From assembly GCA_019310975.1 (NCBI GenBank), contig JAFDDH010000017.1, positions 1-35,030 on the forward strand: DNA of 35,030 bases, written 5' to 3'. Shown one piece after another: positions 25,958 to 33,939 of this stretch (the stretch's first letter is position 1; each line of letters starts with the position of its first letter). Source of the DNA: Deltaproteobacteria bacterium (GTDB lineage Bacteria; Myxococcota_A; UBA9160; UBA4427). A model generated the notes under the pieces. That model had not been told where the DNA came from. It saw only the letters and a program-made list of their open reading frames with translations, and did no database searches. The position numbers and the translations under genes were made by a program.

Positions 25958-27324
25958 ATGCGCCGGTCGGAATCGACGGACCCCGCATCGTGGAGGCTGC
26001 GCTGGCGCGCGCCCAGCAGGCCGGAGCCACGCAAGCGGATGCCGTGCTGGTGCTCTCGGATAGCCACGAGGCGAGAGTGCGGGACCAGGAGATCGAGTTC
26101 GTCAAGCAGGCGTCCGAGCGCGTCCTGGGGATCCGCGCCCTCTTGAACGGCGGCGACGGACTGCGCACGGCCATCACCTCCACATGCGACCTCTCTCCAG
26201 AGGCCGTGGATCGCATGGTCGATGAGACTGTGGCGCTCGCACGCGCCACAGCGCCCGACCCCTACGCGGGCCTGCCGGAGGGCGGATTCGCGGACGAGCT
26301 GCCGGACCTCGAACTCTACGAGGAGAGCGATCGCAATGTGAGCGTCGACGCACGCATCGAGGACGCGCGCCGGGCCGAGGCCGCGGCCCGCGCGTTCGAC
26401 CCACGCATCGACAACTCCGAGGGCAGTCAGACCGGCTCGGAGTTCTCGCGCATCGTCTACGGCAATTCGGCCGGCTTCATTGGCGAGTACACATCCGCTT
26501 ACCACTCGCTCTTCAGTGAGCCGCTGGCGAGTGAGGGCGAGTCGAAGCAGCGCGACTACTGGATCACCGTCGCAAGGCGGCTCTCGGATCTCGACGACGC
26601 CGCCGAGGTGGGCCGCAGGGCGGCCGAGCGCACCGTGCGGCGTCTGGGCGCCAAGCGCGTGCCCACCTGCGAGGTGCCGGTGATCTTCGATCCCTTCACC
26701 GCCCCGAGCCTGCTCGGCCAGCTCGTCGGCTGCGCGAACGGGTACTCGGTCTACCGCCAGTCCAGCTTCCTGCGCGACCGCATGGGCGAGCGCATCGCGG
26801 CCCCCGGTGTCACTGTGATCGACGACGGGCGCCTGCCGGGCGGCCTCGGCAGCAAGCCCTTCGACGGCGAGGGTCTGGCCACGCGCCGCAACGTGATCGT
26901 CGACGACGGTACGCTCTGCACCTGGCTGCTCGACAGCTACTCGGGTCGCAAGCTCGGGCAGGCCTCCACGGGCAGCGCCTCGCGCGGGGCCGGCAGCGGC
27001 CCCAGCGTGGGGGCCACGAACCTCTGGCTCGAGCCCGGCGACACGAGCCTCGAGCAGATCATTGCCAGCACCGAGAGGGGCCTGCTGGTGACGGAGCTGA
27101 TCGGAATGGGCTTCAATCCCACAACCGGGGATTACTCACGCGGGGCCAGCGGGCTCTGGATCGAGAAGGGCGAGATCGTGCACCCCGTCGAGGAGATCAC
27201 CATCGCGAGCAACCTGGGAGATATGCTGATGAGCATCGACGCCATCGGGGACGAGCTGATCTGGCGCGGCCGCACGGCTTGCCCGGCGCTGCGGATTGCC
27301 CAGATGACACTGGCGGGGGAGTAG
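25954..27324 (+). CDS. tldE: TldE/PmbA, non-catalytic partner of TldD
   Basis: A 456-residue TldE (PmbA) protein. It has the same fold as TldD (AQQAGATQADAVLVLSDSHE, later VPVIFDPFTAPSLLGQLVG) but no HExxxH at the matching position, as expected for the partner that shapes the proteolytic chamber. The C-terminal portion (ITIASNLGDMLMSIDAIGDE) is typical. ATG 25954 overlaps the tldD stop by 4 bp. In E. coli the tldD and pmbA genes are separate, whereas here they are coupled. Length equals that of E. coli PmbA (about 450). Family assignment is firm. Confidence 0.95.
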   Translation: MNAPVGIDGPRIVEAALARAQQAGATQADAVLVLSDSHEARVRDQEIEFVKQASERVLGIRALLNGGDGLRTAITSTCDLSPEAVDRMVDETVALARATAPDPYAGLPEGGFADELPDLELYEESDRNVSVDARIEDARRAEAAARAFDPRIDNSEGSQTGSEFSRIVYGNSAGFIGEYTSAYHSLFSEPLASEGESKQRDYWITVARRLSDLDDAAEVGRRAAERTVRRLGAKRVPTCEVPVIFDPFTAPSLLGQLVGCANGYSVYRQSSFLRDRMGERIAAPGVTVIDDGRLPGGLGSKPFDGEGLATRRNVIVDDGTLCTWLLDSYSGRKLGQASTGSASRGAGSGPSVGATNLWLEPGDTSLEQIIASTERGLLVTELIGMGFNPTTGDYSRGASGLWIEKGEIVHPVEEITIASNLGDMLMSIDAIGDELIWRGRTACPALRIAQMTLAGE

Positions 27325-27327
27325 AGG

Positions 27328-28215
27328 ATGGCCGGCGGCGGGGCACCCGTAATCCAAGGTACGCACATGCCCGACATCGATCGCTGGTCGCGGCGCGTCG
27401 TGACGGCACTCGGCCAGAATCCCAGCTCGTTTACCGGCCCCGGCACCAACACCTACCTGGTCGGCACCGGCAAGGAGCGCATCCTGCTCGACACCGGCGA
27501 CGGCCGGCGCGACTACCTGCCGGTGCTCGCCGATGCGATGGAGTACGCGGGCTGTCGGGCGCTTCAGGAGATCGTGCTCACCCACGGTCATCCGGACCAC
27601 ATCGGCGGCGTCGAGTCCGTGATCGAGCGCTTCGGACCGCTGCGCGTCACCAAGCTGGCCTACGACGAGTTCGACCAGCCCTACGACTTCCAGATCCGCC
27701 ACCTCGCGGACGGCGAGTCCGTCAAGACCGAGGGCGCGACGCTCCTCGCCCTGCACACGCCCGGCCACGCGCCGGACCACCTCTGCTTCCTGCTCGAGGA
27801 GGAGAACGCGATCTTCACCGGCGACAACGTACTCGGCGTCGGCACCACGGTGATTCCCTCGGATACCGGCAGCCTCTCCGACTACATGGACTCACTCCGC
27901 GGGCTCCTCGATCGCCAGCCCGACAAGCTCTTCCCGGCCCACGGTCCGCTGATCGAGGACGGTTGCGCGAAGCTAAGCGAGTACATCGCGCACCGCCTCG
28001 AGCGCGAAGAGCAGATCCTCGACGTTATCAAGAACGGCGCCGCGGGTGTGACCGAGATGGTGAAGATCATCTACGCGGCATACCCCACGAATCTGCACAC
28101 GGCCGCGGGACAGTCGGTCGCCTCGCACCTGATCAAGCTCGAGGCCGAGGGGCGCGTGCAGCGGGAGAACGACATGCAGGGCGCTGCCACCGTCGTGCGC
28201 TGGCAGATCGTCTGA
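27328..28215 (+). CDS. Metallo-beta-lactamase-fold hydrolase, LACTB2-like
   Basis: A 295-residue MBL-fold protein with the dinuclear zinc motif THGHPDHIGG (H89, H91, D93, H94), a second histidine in HTPGHAPDH, the bridging Asp in FTGDNVLG, and a last histidine in FPAHGP. After the MBL domain comes a C-terminal winged-helix-like region (EMVKIIYAAYPTNLHTAAGQ). This is the LACTB2 arrangement, human LACTB2 being a mitochondrial endoribonuclease; bacterial homologues have been assigned mainly by similarity. It starts three bases after tldE behind a purine-rich site and ends five bases before the crotonase gene, so all three are probably on one transcript. Whether it acts on RNA or on a small thioester-like substrate cannot be told. 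Confidence 0.9.
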   Translation: MAGGGAPVIQGTHMPDIDRWSRRVVTALGQNPSSFTGPGTNTYLVGTGKERILLDTGDGRRDYLPVLADAMEYAGCRALQEIVLTHGHPDHIGGVESVIERFGPLRVTKLAYDEFDQPYDFQIRHLADGESVKTEGATLLALHTPGHAPDHLCFLLEEENAIFTGDNVLGVGTTVIPSDTGSLSDYMDSLRGLLDRQPDKLFPAHGPLIEDGCAKLSEYIAHRLEREEQILDVIKNGAAGVTEMVKIIYAAYPTNLHTAAGQSVASHLIKLEAEGRVQRENDMQGAATVVRWQIV

Positions 28216-28220
28216 GCGCG

Positions 28221-29015
28221 ATGGCGTACGAGTACATCGAGATCGCGAAGGACGGCCACGTCGCCACCTTGACGCTCAACCGTCCCGAGCGCCTGAACGC
28301 GCTCGGCCGCGACCTGATGCTCGAGCTGATCGACGCCGCGCGCTCTTTCGCGCACGATACGGAGACCCGTGTCGTGATCTTCACCGGCGCGGGCAGACAC
28401 TTCTGCGCCGGCGCCGACCTCAAGGACGACACACCCCGGGGCGACCTGCCGGCGTCGCGGCTCCAGTTGCGGCGAAGCCTGCGCGCCGGCCCGGATCTCG
28501 TGCGCGCGATTCACGAGATCGATCAGATTACGATCGCGGCGGTGAATGGCGGCGCGCTCGGCGGCGGGGCCTGCATTGCCACCGCCTGCGACTTTCGGAT
28601 CGGTGCCAGCGACTCCTTCTGCGGCTACCCCGAGATCGACCGCGGTATGAACCTGCAGTGGGTCGCCCTCCCGCTCTGCGTCCACCTGATTGGCCCGGCA
28701 CGCGCCAAGCGCATGATCATGCTCGGGCAGAAAGAGAATGCGAAGACGCTGCTCGACTGGGCGTTCTACGACGAGGTCGCCGAGCCCGACGAGCTGCTTG
28801 CTCGCGCGCGCGCGATGGCCGACGAGTACGCGGCCAAGCCTCCCATACCGGCCCAGATGATCAAGCAGAGCGTCAATGCCGTGGCCTCGGCGCTCGATCG
28901 CGCCGTCATGCACATGGATCTCGATCAGTGGATGCTGACGGCGACCACGGACGACTACCGCGAGGGCATCAAGGCCTTTCTCGAGAAGCGGGCGGCGCGC
29001 TTCGAGGGCAACTGA
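28221..29015 (+). CDS. Enoyl-CoA hydratase/isomerase (crotonase) family protein with altered active site
   Basis: A 264-residue crotonase-fold protein acting on an acyl-CoA. The N-terminal part has LNRPERLNAL, the oxyanion-hole strand FCAGADLKD, and the second oxyanion glycine in VNGGALGGG. Compared with rat enoyl-CoA hydratase, the Glu164 equivalent is present (E138 in GYPEIDRG), but the Glu144 equivalent is C118 in GGGACIATACD. Enzymes with only one of the two glutamates usually catalyse isomerisation or other reactions rather than simple hydration, so hydratase should not be assumed. Start ATG 28221 lies five bases after the MBL gene. An upstream open frame is a shadow of that gene. Confidence 0.9.
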   Translation: MAYEYIEIAKDGHVATLTLNRPERLNALGRDLMLELIDAARSFAHDTETRVVIFTGAGRHFCAGADLKDDTPRGDLPASRLQLRRSLRAGPDLVRAIHEIDQITIAAVNGGALGGGACIATACDFRIGASDSFCGYPEIDRGMNLQWVALPLCVHLIGPARAKRMIMLGQKENAKTLLDWAFYDEVAEPDELLARARAMADEYAAKPPIPAQMIKQSVNAVASALDRAVMHMDLDQWMLTATTDDYREGIKAFLEKRAARFEGN

Positions 29016-29063
29016 CGAAGTCCCGGGCCTGGTCGCCCACTCTCGCCACCCTGACTCTACGCC

Positions 29064-29117
29064 CTACTCCACGCCCTACTCCACGCCCTTCTCCACTCCC
29101 TATTCCTTCTCCACGCC
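29064..29117. repeat. 12-bp tandem repeats spanning the mlaD stop codon
   Basis: On the plus strand the unit CTACTCCACGCC occurs at 29064-29075 and 29076-29087, a variant CTTCTCCACTCC at 29088-29099, and after a 6-base insert CTTCTCCACGCC at 29106-29117. In mlaD (minus strand) a unit reads Gly-Val-Glu-Lys or Gly-Val-Glu-stop, depending on AAG versus TAG. The repeats thus cover the last codons of mlaD and part of the 84-base convergent gap with the crotonase gene, in which no terminator hairpin is clear. Confidence 0.85.
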
Positions 29118-30071
29118 CTTCTTCTCACCCCCACCGCCATCTTCATCCACCGCCATGCGCACCATGGAGCGCAGCACGACGCTGCGGCGTGCGCCGCCGA
29201 GCAGCTGCTGCAGCTCCTCGTAGAGGCTCGGGTCGTTGACCAGCAGGCCGAGCGTGCCCTCACCACGATCGATCTTCTCGAGAATGCTGTTGAGGCGCGC
29301 GCCGGCCGCCATCGTCTGCGTGACCAGGCTGCGATCCGTCGAGCGGTCGTAGATGAGCGTGTGCAGGATGCCCTGGCCGTCACTGACCTCGCTGAGGATA
29401 CTCTCGAGCAGCGAGAGCGAGTGCTCGATGCTCTCGATGCCCTCCCCCTCGTACTCCGTGTAGATCAGGCTGTGCAGGAGCCCGGGCCCCTCCTGGACCT
29501 GGATCAACAGATCGCTGGCGGCGGCGAGGCCGCGTGCGGCCCGCGCGCCGCCCTCGTCCGCGTTGAAGCCCTCGATCACACGGTTCAGGTTCTCGGCCAG
29601 GTCGGCGACACTGTCGAGGGCGCGGCCGCCCTTGGCGACGGCCAGGTTCAGATTGATCGGGCTCAGCGTGCGCAGCTCGTCGGCGTTGCGCAACATGGGC
29701 TCACCCGCACTGCCCACCGTGAGCTCCACGTATGCATCGCCCAGCACACCAATCGTCCCGATGCTGGCCACCGAATCCATACGGATACGATCCTGCACGC
29801 TCACGTCGATGCCCATGATGATGAGCACGGGCCAGTCGCTGCCGACGGGCTCGAAACGAATCTCGTCGACCCGCCCCACGTCCTTGCCGGCCAGCCACAC
29901 GGGTGCTCCGGCCAGCAATCCCTGCACGTTCTCGAAGCGCGCCTCGAGGGTGTAGTGAGTCACGAAGAGGCCGCGCTCGGAGGTGAGCGAGAGAATCGAG
30001 ATCGCCAGAGCCAGCAGGCTGACCAGGACGAAACTCCCCACCACCAGGGCCAGGCGTCCGTCACGCTCCAT
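29100..30071 (-). CDS. mlaD: MlaD-family (MCE) lipid transport periplasmic protein
   Basis: A 323-residue inner-membrane-anchored MCE protein of a phospholipid ABC transporter. A transmembrane helix (about 7-29, LALVVGSFVLVSLLALAI) precedes the MCE domain (LEARFENVQGLLAGAPVWLA, GKDVGRVDEIRF). A long helical C-terminal region follows, with repeated segments resembling each other (LLHSLIYTEYEGEGIESIEH and ILHTLIYDRSTDRS), ending in a Gly/Glu/Lys-rich tail in 12-bp repeats. Start ATG 30071 has GGGGAGG about six bases upstream and overlaps the mlaF stop by 11 bases; longer open frame upstream is not conserved. MCE proteins form hexamers that tunnel lipids across the periplasm. Confidence 0.92.
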   Translation of the reverse strand: MERDGRLALVVGSFVLVSLLALAISILSLTSERGLFVTHYTLEARFENVQGLLAGAPVWLAGKDVGRVDEIRFEPVGSDWPVLIIMGIDVSVQDRIRMDSVASIGTIGVLGDAYVELTVGSAGEPMLRNADELRTLSPINLNLAVAKGGRALDSVADLAENLNRVIEGFNADEGGARAARGLAAASDLLIQVQEGPGLLHSLIYTEYEGEGIESIEHSLSLLESILSEVSDGQGILHTLIYDRSTDRSLVTQTMAAGARLNSILEKIDRGEGTLGLLVNDPSLYEELQQLLGGARRSVVLRSMVRMAVDEDGGGGEKKGVEKE

Positions 30072-30888
30072 CGGCATCCTCCCCGTCACGGCCGAGCCAG
30101 ACATCATCTGCCTCGAGGTCCGAGCCGCCATCCAGGAAGGCCTGGACGTCCTCGCGCGGCGAGCTGCGGATCTCATCCGGTGTGCCCTCGGCCACCAGGC
30201 GCCCGTTCTCGAGTAGCGCGATGCGGTCCGAGATCGCGAAGCAGAGATCCAGGTCGTGAGTAACGATGATCGAGGTCACCCCCAGCCGCGCGCGCAGATC
30301 CACGATCAATTGGCCAATCCGCTTCGAGTTGGCCGGGTCGAGACCCGTGGTGGGCTCATCGTAGAGGACGGCGCTGGGCTCGAGTGCAATCGCCCGGGCC
30401 ACGCCCACGCGCTTGCGCATGCCGCCCGAGAGCTCGGCCGGCATCAGATGCTCGATCCCCACCAGCCCCACCGATTCGAGACAGGCGGCTACGCGCAGCC
30501 GAATCTCCTGCGGCGTGAGGTGCAGGTGCTCGCGCAGCGCGTAGGCGACGTTCTCGAGCACCGAGAGCGAGTCGAAGAGCGCCGCGCCCTGGAATACGAA
30601 GCCGATGTGCTTGCGCACCTCGACCCAGTCGCGCTCGCGCAGATCGGTTACTTCGGCGCCCTCCACGCAGACGCGTCCACGATCCGGGTGGAGCAGTCCG
30701 ATGATGTGCTTCAAGAGGACGGACTTGCCCGTACCGGAGCCGCCGAGGAGGGTGAAGATCTGGCCCCTGTGAACGCTGAGATCGATGCCCCGCAGCACGT
30801 GGTTCGGGCCGAAGGATTTGTGTAGGTCGTGCAGCTCGAGGAAGATCTCCCCGGAATCCGGCTGCGTTGCTGTGGCGGCGTGTGTCAT
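30061..30888 (-). CDS. mlaF: ABC transporter ATPase MlaF
   Basis: A 275-residue cytoplasmic ATPase of the Mla lipid transporter. Walker A is GGSGTGKSVL, the Q-loop is FVFQGAALFDSLSV, the signature is LSGGMRKRVGVARA, and Walker B is AVLYDEPTTGLDP, followed by the H-loop IIVTHDLD. Many of these (SGGMRKRV in particular) are typical of MlaF. It lies between mlaE and mlaD with ten bases to mlaE and an 11-base overlap with mlaD. No STAS-domain MlaB or periplasmic MlaC gene is in this block. All catalytic motifs are intact. Confidence 0.96.
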   Translation of the reverse strand: MTHAATATQPDSGEIFLELHDLHKSFGPNHVLRGIDLSVHRGQIFTLLGGSGTGKSVLLKHIIGLLHPDRGRVCVEGAEVTDLRERDWVEVRKHIGFVFQGAALFDSLSVLENVAYALREHLHLTPQEIRLRVAACLESVGLVGIEHLMPAELSGGMRKRVGVARAIALEPSAVLYDEPTTGLDPANSKRIGQLIVDLRARLGVTSIIVTHDLDLCFAISDRIALLENGRLVAEGTPDEIRSSPREDVQAFLDGGSDLEADDVWLGRDGEDADGA

Positions 30889-30898
30889 GCCAGGATCC

Positions 30899-31705
30899 TC
30901 AGATCATCATCAGCAGCTTGGTCAGAAAGAAATCGGAGACGAGCACGCAGATCGAGGCCACCACCACGGCGCGCGTCGTCGAGGTGCCAACCCCCACCGT
31001 ACCGCCCGTCGTGCGAAGCCCCATATGACAGCCCACCATCGCGATCACCCAGCCGAAGAAGAATGTCTTGACCAGACCGTTGACCAGATCGTCCACCTGC
31101 ACCACGCGGATCACACTCTGCAGGTAGAAATTGCTGCCGATCCCGTATTGGGCCGCAATCAGCATCCCGCCCAGGATGCCCAGCACGTCGGCGAGTAGCG
31201 CGAGCATCGGCAGGCCGAGGGTCCCGGCCACGACGCGCGGAAGCACCAGCTTCTGCAGCGGATCCGCACCCATGGCGCGGATTGCGTCCACCTGCTCGGT
31301 GACGGCCATCGAGCCGATCTCGGCGGTGATGCCGGCGCCCACCCGCCCGGAGACGACGAGCGCAGTCAGCACCGGCCCGAGCTCCAGCACGAAGGCCAGT
31401 CCCACGAAGCTGCCCGTGTAGGGCTTGGCTCCGAATCGGGAGAGCGAGACCACCGTCTGCAGGGCGAGCACCATGCCGGTAAAGAGCGCCGTGATGCAGA
31501 CGATGGTGCTCGATCGCACCACCACCGACTCGAATTGCACGAAGATGTCGCGCGCGGACACGCCCCGGCGCCCAAGCGCCAGCGGTGTGCGCGCCGCGAG
31601 CAGTGCAAACTGCCCGAGCTCGTCGAGCACGCCGAGAGCGCGGCCGCCGAGCCGGGTGATCGGCCCGCGATCGGCCGCGGCGGCGGGCGCGACAATCGCA
31701 GTCAA
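30899..31705 (-). CDS. mlaE: ABC transporter permease MlaE
   Basis: A 268-residue permease with about five transmembrane helices, of the MlaE/Ttg2B family. The conserved segments are VSLSRFGAKPYTGSFVGLAF, ELGPVLTALVVSGRVGAGI, AEIGSMAVTEQVDAIRAMG and the C-terminal TGGTVGVGTSTTRAVV. It binds the MlaD ring in the inner membrane and is driven by MlaF. The start is TTG at 31705, overlapping the stop of the preceding lipoprotein gene as TTGA, so translation is probably coupled. The family and complex are clear; the lipid direction (import or export) cannot be read from sequence. Confidence 0.95.
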   Translation of the reverse strand: MTAIVAPAAAADRGPITRLGGRALGVLDELGQFALLAARTPLALGRRGVSARDIFVQFESVVVRSSTIVCITALFTGMVLALQTVVSLSRFGAKPYTGSFVGLAFVLELGPVLTALVVSGRVGAGITAEIGSMAVTEQVDAIRAMGADPLQKLVLPRVVAGTLGLPMLALLADVLGILGGMLIAAQYGIGSNFYLQSVIRVVQVDDLVNGLVKTFFFGWVIAMVGCHMGLRTTGGTVGVGTSTTRAVVVASICVLVSDFFLTKLLMMI

Positions 31706-32376
31706 GGTGCGTCCTCGCCGCTCGCGTCCGGAGAGGGCCCGGGCGGGCTCGCGATCACGTCGTCGCCCTCGGTCGGCACCGCGGCCACTTCAGGCACCGG
31801 TAGCGCCTGCCCGGGCGTCGATCTGGGCGCGACGAAGCTCTGCATCCAACGATCGAAGCTCGGCTCCGCCCGCTCGAAGGGTGCGGGCCCGGGCGTCACC
31901 AACAGCCAGTCGTAGACACACACGCCGGCCAGGAGGGTGATGGCCTTGATGCGCAGGCTCACGCCATCCTCCTGGGTGTCGAAGGTCTGCGTCCAGCCAG
32001 CGTCGCCGCCGTGCTCGATGGGGCCCGCGGCAAGCAGCTGCTCCCGCGAGGTACCGATGGTGAGCTGGCGCGCCAGTGACCCGACCGAGGCCCGTGTCCG
32101 ACGGCAGCGCGAGGCCAGGCTGATGGCTGTGCCCTCGTCATTCCGGTAGGCCAGGTCGGCCCCGGGCACCTTGGTTCGCGTCCACGCCCCCGCAGTCCAC
32201 TCGGGCACCTCGGAAATGAAGTAGCCGAGCTTCTTGTGCTCGAGGTAGGGGCCGCCGGGACCCTCGCGGCGGTCGAACTCCGACGCGCAGCCGACCCCGA
32301 GCAGCGCCGCGAGCACGAGCGCCCGCCAGGTCGCGACCCGATCTCCCCCCAGCTTGCAGCGCTCGGCGATTTCCAT
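31702..32376 (-). CDS. Hypothetical lipoprotein, first gene of the mla operon
   Basis: A 224-residue protein of no family that I recognise with certainty. It begins with a short cytoplasmic stretch and a hydrophobic signal (WRALVLAALLGVGC) ending at C30, which would be lipidated; the lipobox (GVGC) is relaxed. The mature part (KLGYFISEVPEWTAGAWTRT, then IKAITLLAGVCVYDWLLV) may form a small beta-rich domain, and the C-terminus is Pro/Ala/acidic and probably disordered. Its stop overlaps mlaE as TTGA, and it is the first gene of the operon, so a role as an outer-membrane or periplasmic partner of the lipid transporter is plausible. No ordinary MlaA or MlaC signature was found in it. Confidence 0.75.
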   Translation of the reverse strand: MEIAERCKLGGDRVATWRALVLAALLGVGCASEFDRREGPGGPYLEHKKLGYFISEVPEWTAGAWTRTKVPGADLAYRNDEGTAISLASRCRRTRASVGSLARQLTIGTSREQLLAAGPIEHGGDAGWTQTFDTQEDGVSLRIKAITLLAGVCVYDWLLVTPGPAPFERAEPSFDRWMQSFVAPRSTPGQALPVPEVAAVPTEGDDVIASPPGPSPDASGEDAP

Positions 32377-32557
32377 GCTTGCGCAAACCTATCCCGTTCC
32401 CCGACCGGCTGACTGCAGCTCCAAATTTCCATCACAGAATCAACCACTTGTGGATTGGCACCCGACCGGTCTCGGGTACATCGGTCGCACACCGAGAGCG
32501 CGACCGACTCGGGCATTGCCTTGACGGCGGCCCCACCGCTCGGTACTCCCACGCCGC
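32377..32557. promoter_or_regulatory. Divergent promoter region between mla operon and maf
   Basis: 181 bases, with an AT-leaning core near 32410-32455 that holds the palindrome CCACTTGTGG. On the plus strand TTGACG (32521-32526) is followed after 17 bases by TACTCC; transcription would begin within a few bases of the maf ATG at 32558, which has no ribosome site, so maf could be leaderless. No convincing minus-strand promoter was found. Support is modest. Confidence 0.35.
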
Positions 32558-33178
32558 ATGACGCAATCGGCTCGCAGCGGCACCGCCCCGATCGTGCTCG
32601 CCAGTGGCTCGCCGCGACGCCGCGAGATCCTGACCCAGGCGGGGCTGGACTTCGTGGTCATCCCCCCGCAGGTCGAGGAAGTCCCCCTCCCCGGCGAGGC
32701 CCCGCTCGCGCTCGCCACGCGGCTGGCCGCCGAGAAGGCGCTCGCGGTGGCGCGCCAAGTCGGACCCGGCGCCGGCCTCGTGCTCGGCGCTGACACCATC
32801 GTGGTGCTCGGGGACCGAGTGATCGGCAAGCCGCGCGACGCCGAGGACGCCGTCGACATGCTGCGCGCGCTGACCGGCTGCGTCCACCGCGTGATCACCG
32901 GCATCGCGGTCGCGGATCCGGCTCGCCTGGTGGCGCACACGGGCGCTGTCGAGTCGAGCGTCCACATGCGGGCGGCGGACGACGACGAGATCCGCGACTA
33001 CATCGCGCTCGGTGAATCCCTCGACAAGGCCGGCGCCTACGCGCTGCAGGGTGAGGGGGGAAGGCGCTTCGTCACGGCCGTCGAGGGCAGCCAGACGAAT
33101 GTGATCGGCCTGCCGATCGAGGAGACCCGCGCACTGCTCGACGCGGCGCGCGCCGCCGTGGAAGAGTCGGGGGCATGA
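32558..33178 (+). CDS. maf: Maf-family nucleotide pyrophosphatase
   Basis: A 206-residue Maf/YhdE-type protein, which hydrolyses nucleoside triphosphates (dTTP/UTP or modified nucleotides) to the monophosphate and pyrophosphate and has been linked to septum control. The opening ASGSPRRREILTQAGLDF and the middle VLGADTIVVLGDRVIGKP are diagnostic, as is the C-terminal ALQGEGGRRFVTAVEGSQTN. Length is typical. The start ATG has no ribosome-binding site. It overlaps yggS by ATGA. The clade (YhdE or YceF-like) was not resolved, so substrate is left open. Confidence 0.95.
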   Translation: MTQSARSGTAPIVLASGSPRRREILTQAGLDFVVIPPQVEEVPLPGEAPLALATRLAAEKALAVARQVGPGAGLVLGADTIVVLGDRVIGKPRDAEDAVDMLRALTGCVHRVITGIAVADPARLVAHTGAVESSVHMRAADDDEIRDYIALGESLDKAGAYALQGEGGRRFVTAVEGSQTNVIGLPIEETRALLDAARAAVEESGA

Positions 33179-33939
33179 GCGAGGTCATCGATCCCGCCCT
33201 GGTGCGCGAAGTGGCCGAGCGCGTCGAGCGCGTCCAAGCGCGTATTCTCGCCGCCTGCGAGCGCGCCGAGCGCGATCCGGCGGAGCTGACGCTGGTCGGC
33301 GCCTGCAAGCGTCAGCCGCTGGAGCGCATCGCCGCGGCGGTCTGCGCCGGCGTCACCTCGCTGGGTGAGAACTACGTCCAGGAGGCGCGTGCCAAGCAGA
33401 ACGCGCTGGCCGATCTACTGGCAAGGCACTGCGCGCCGGACACGGCACCCAACCCCGAGTGGCGCCTGATCGGCCACCTGCAGCGCAACAAGGCGCGTCA
33501 CGCGGTGACGCTCTTCTGCGCGGTCGATAGCGTGGACCGCCCGGAGCTCGCCCGCGAGCTCGACAAGCGCGCCGGCGCGGCGGGCACCCGGATCGATCTC
33601 TGCCTGCAGGTGAATCTGAGCGGTGAGGCCTCGAAGTCCGGCACCCGTGAGGCGGACCTGCCCGAGCTGCTGGCGGCCTGCGAGGGCCTCGAGCACGTGC
33701 GCGTGATCGGGCTGATGACGATGCCCGCGCCGAGTGCCGACCCCGAGGTCGGGCGCGGCACCTTCGCGCGGCTGCGCGCACTTCGCGATACCCTCTCGCG
33801 CGAGCCCGGGGGCGCAGGGCTGACCGCACTCAACATGGGCATGTCAGGCGATTTCGAGGTCGCGATCGAGGAGGGGGCCACGCTGGTGCGCATCGGCAGT
33901 GCCCTCTTCGGCGAGCGCCCAGCCCGGGAGACAGAATGA
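33175..33939 (+). CDS. yggS: PLP homeostasis protein YggS/PROSC family
   Basis: A 254-residue single-domain TIM-barrel PLP-binding protein, implicated in vitamin B6 and amino acid balance. The PLP lysine is K45 in LVGACKRQP, where most members have S-K-T or similar. Further family motifs are LGENYVQEA, WRLIGHLQRNK and the C-terminal MSGDFEVAIEEGATLVRIGS. It carries a slightly longer C-terminal and N-terminal part than E. coli YggS (234). Coupled to maf upstream and proC downstream by ATGA overlaps; yggS-proC adjacency is common in bacteria. Confidence 0.95.
   Translation: MSEVIDPALVREVAERVERVQARILAACERAERDPAELTLVGACKRQPLERIAAAVCAGVTSLGENYVQEARAKQNALADLLARHCAPDTAPNPEWRLIGHLQRNKARHAVTLFCAVDSVDRPELARELDKRAGAAGTRIDLCLQVNLSGEASKSGTREADLPELLAACEGLEHVRVIGLMTMPAPSADPEVGRGTFARLRALRDTLSREPGGAGLTALNMGMSGDFEVAIEEGATLVRIGSALFGERPARETE

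Noticed and set aside
24461-28215. tldD/tldE with an MBL protein as a possible RiPP maturation cluster
   Set aside because: No precursor peptide, modifying enzyme (YcaO, radical SAM) or exporter is adjacent; housekeeping TldD/E is simpler.
29016-29099. Rho-independent terminator between the convergent crotonase and mlaD genes
   Set aside because: No GC-rich hairpin followed by a T-run on either strand; the gap is mostly C/T repeats.
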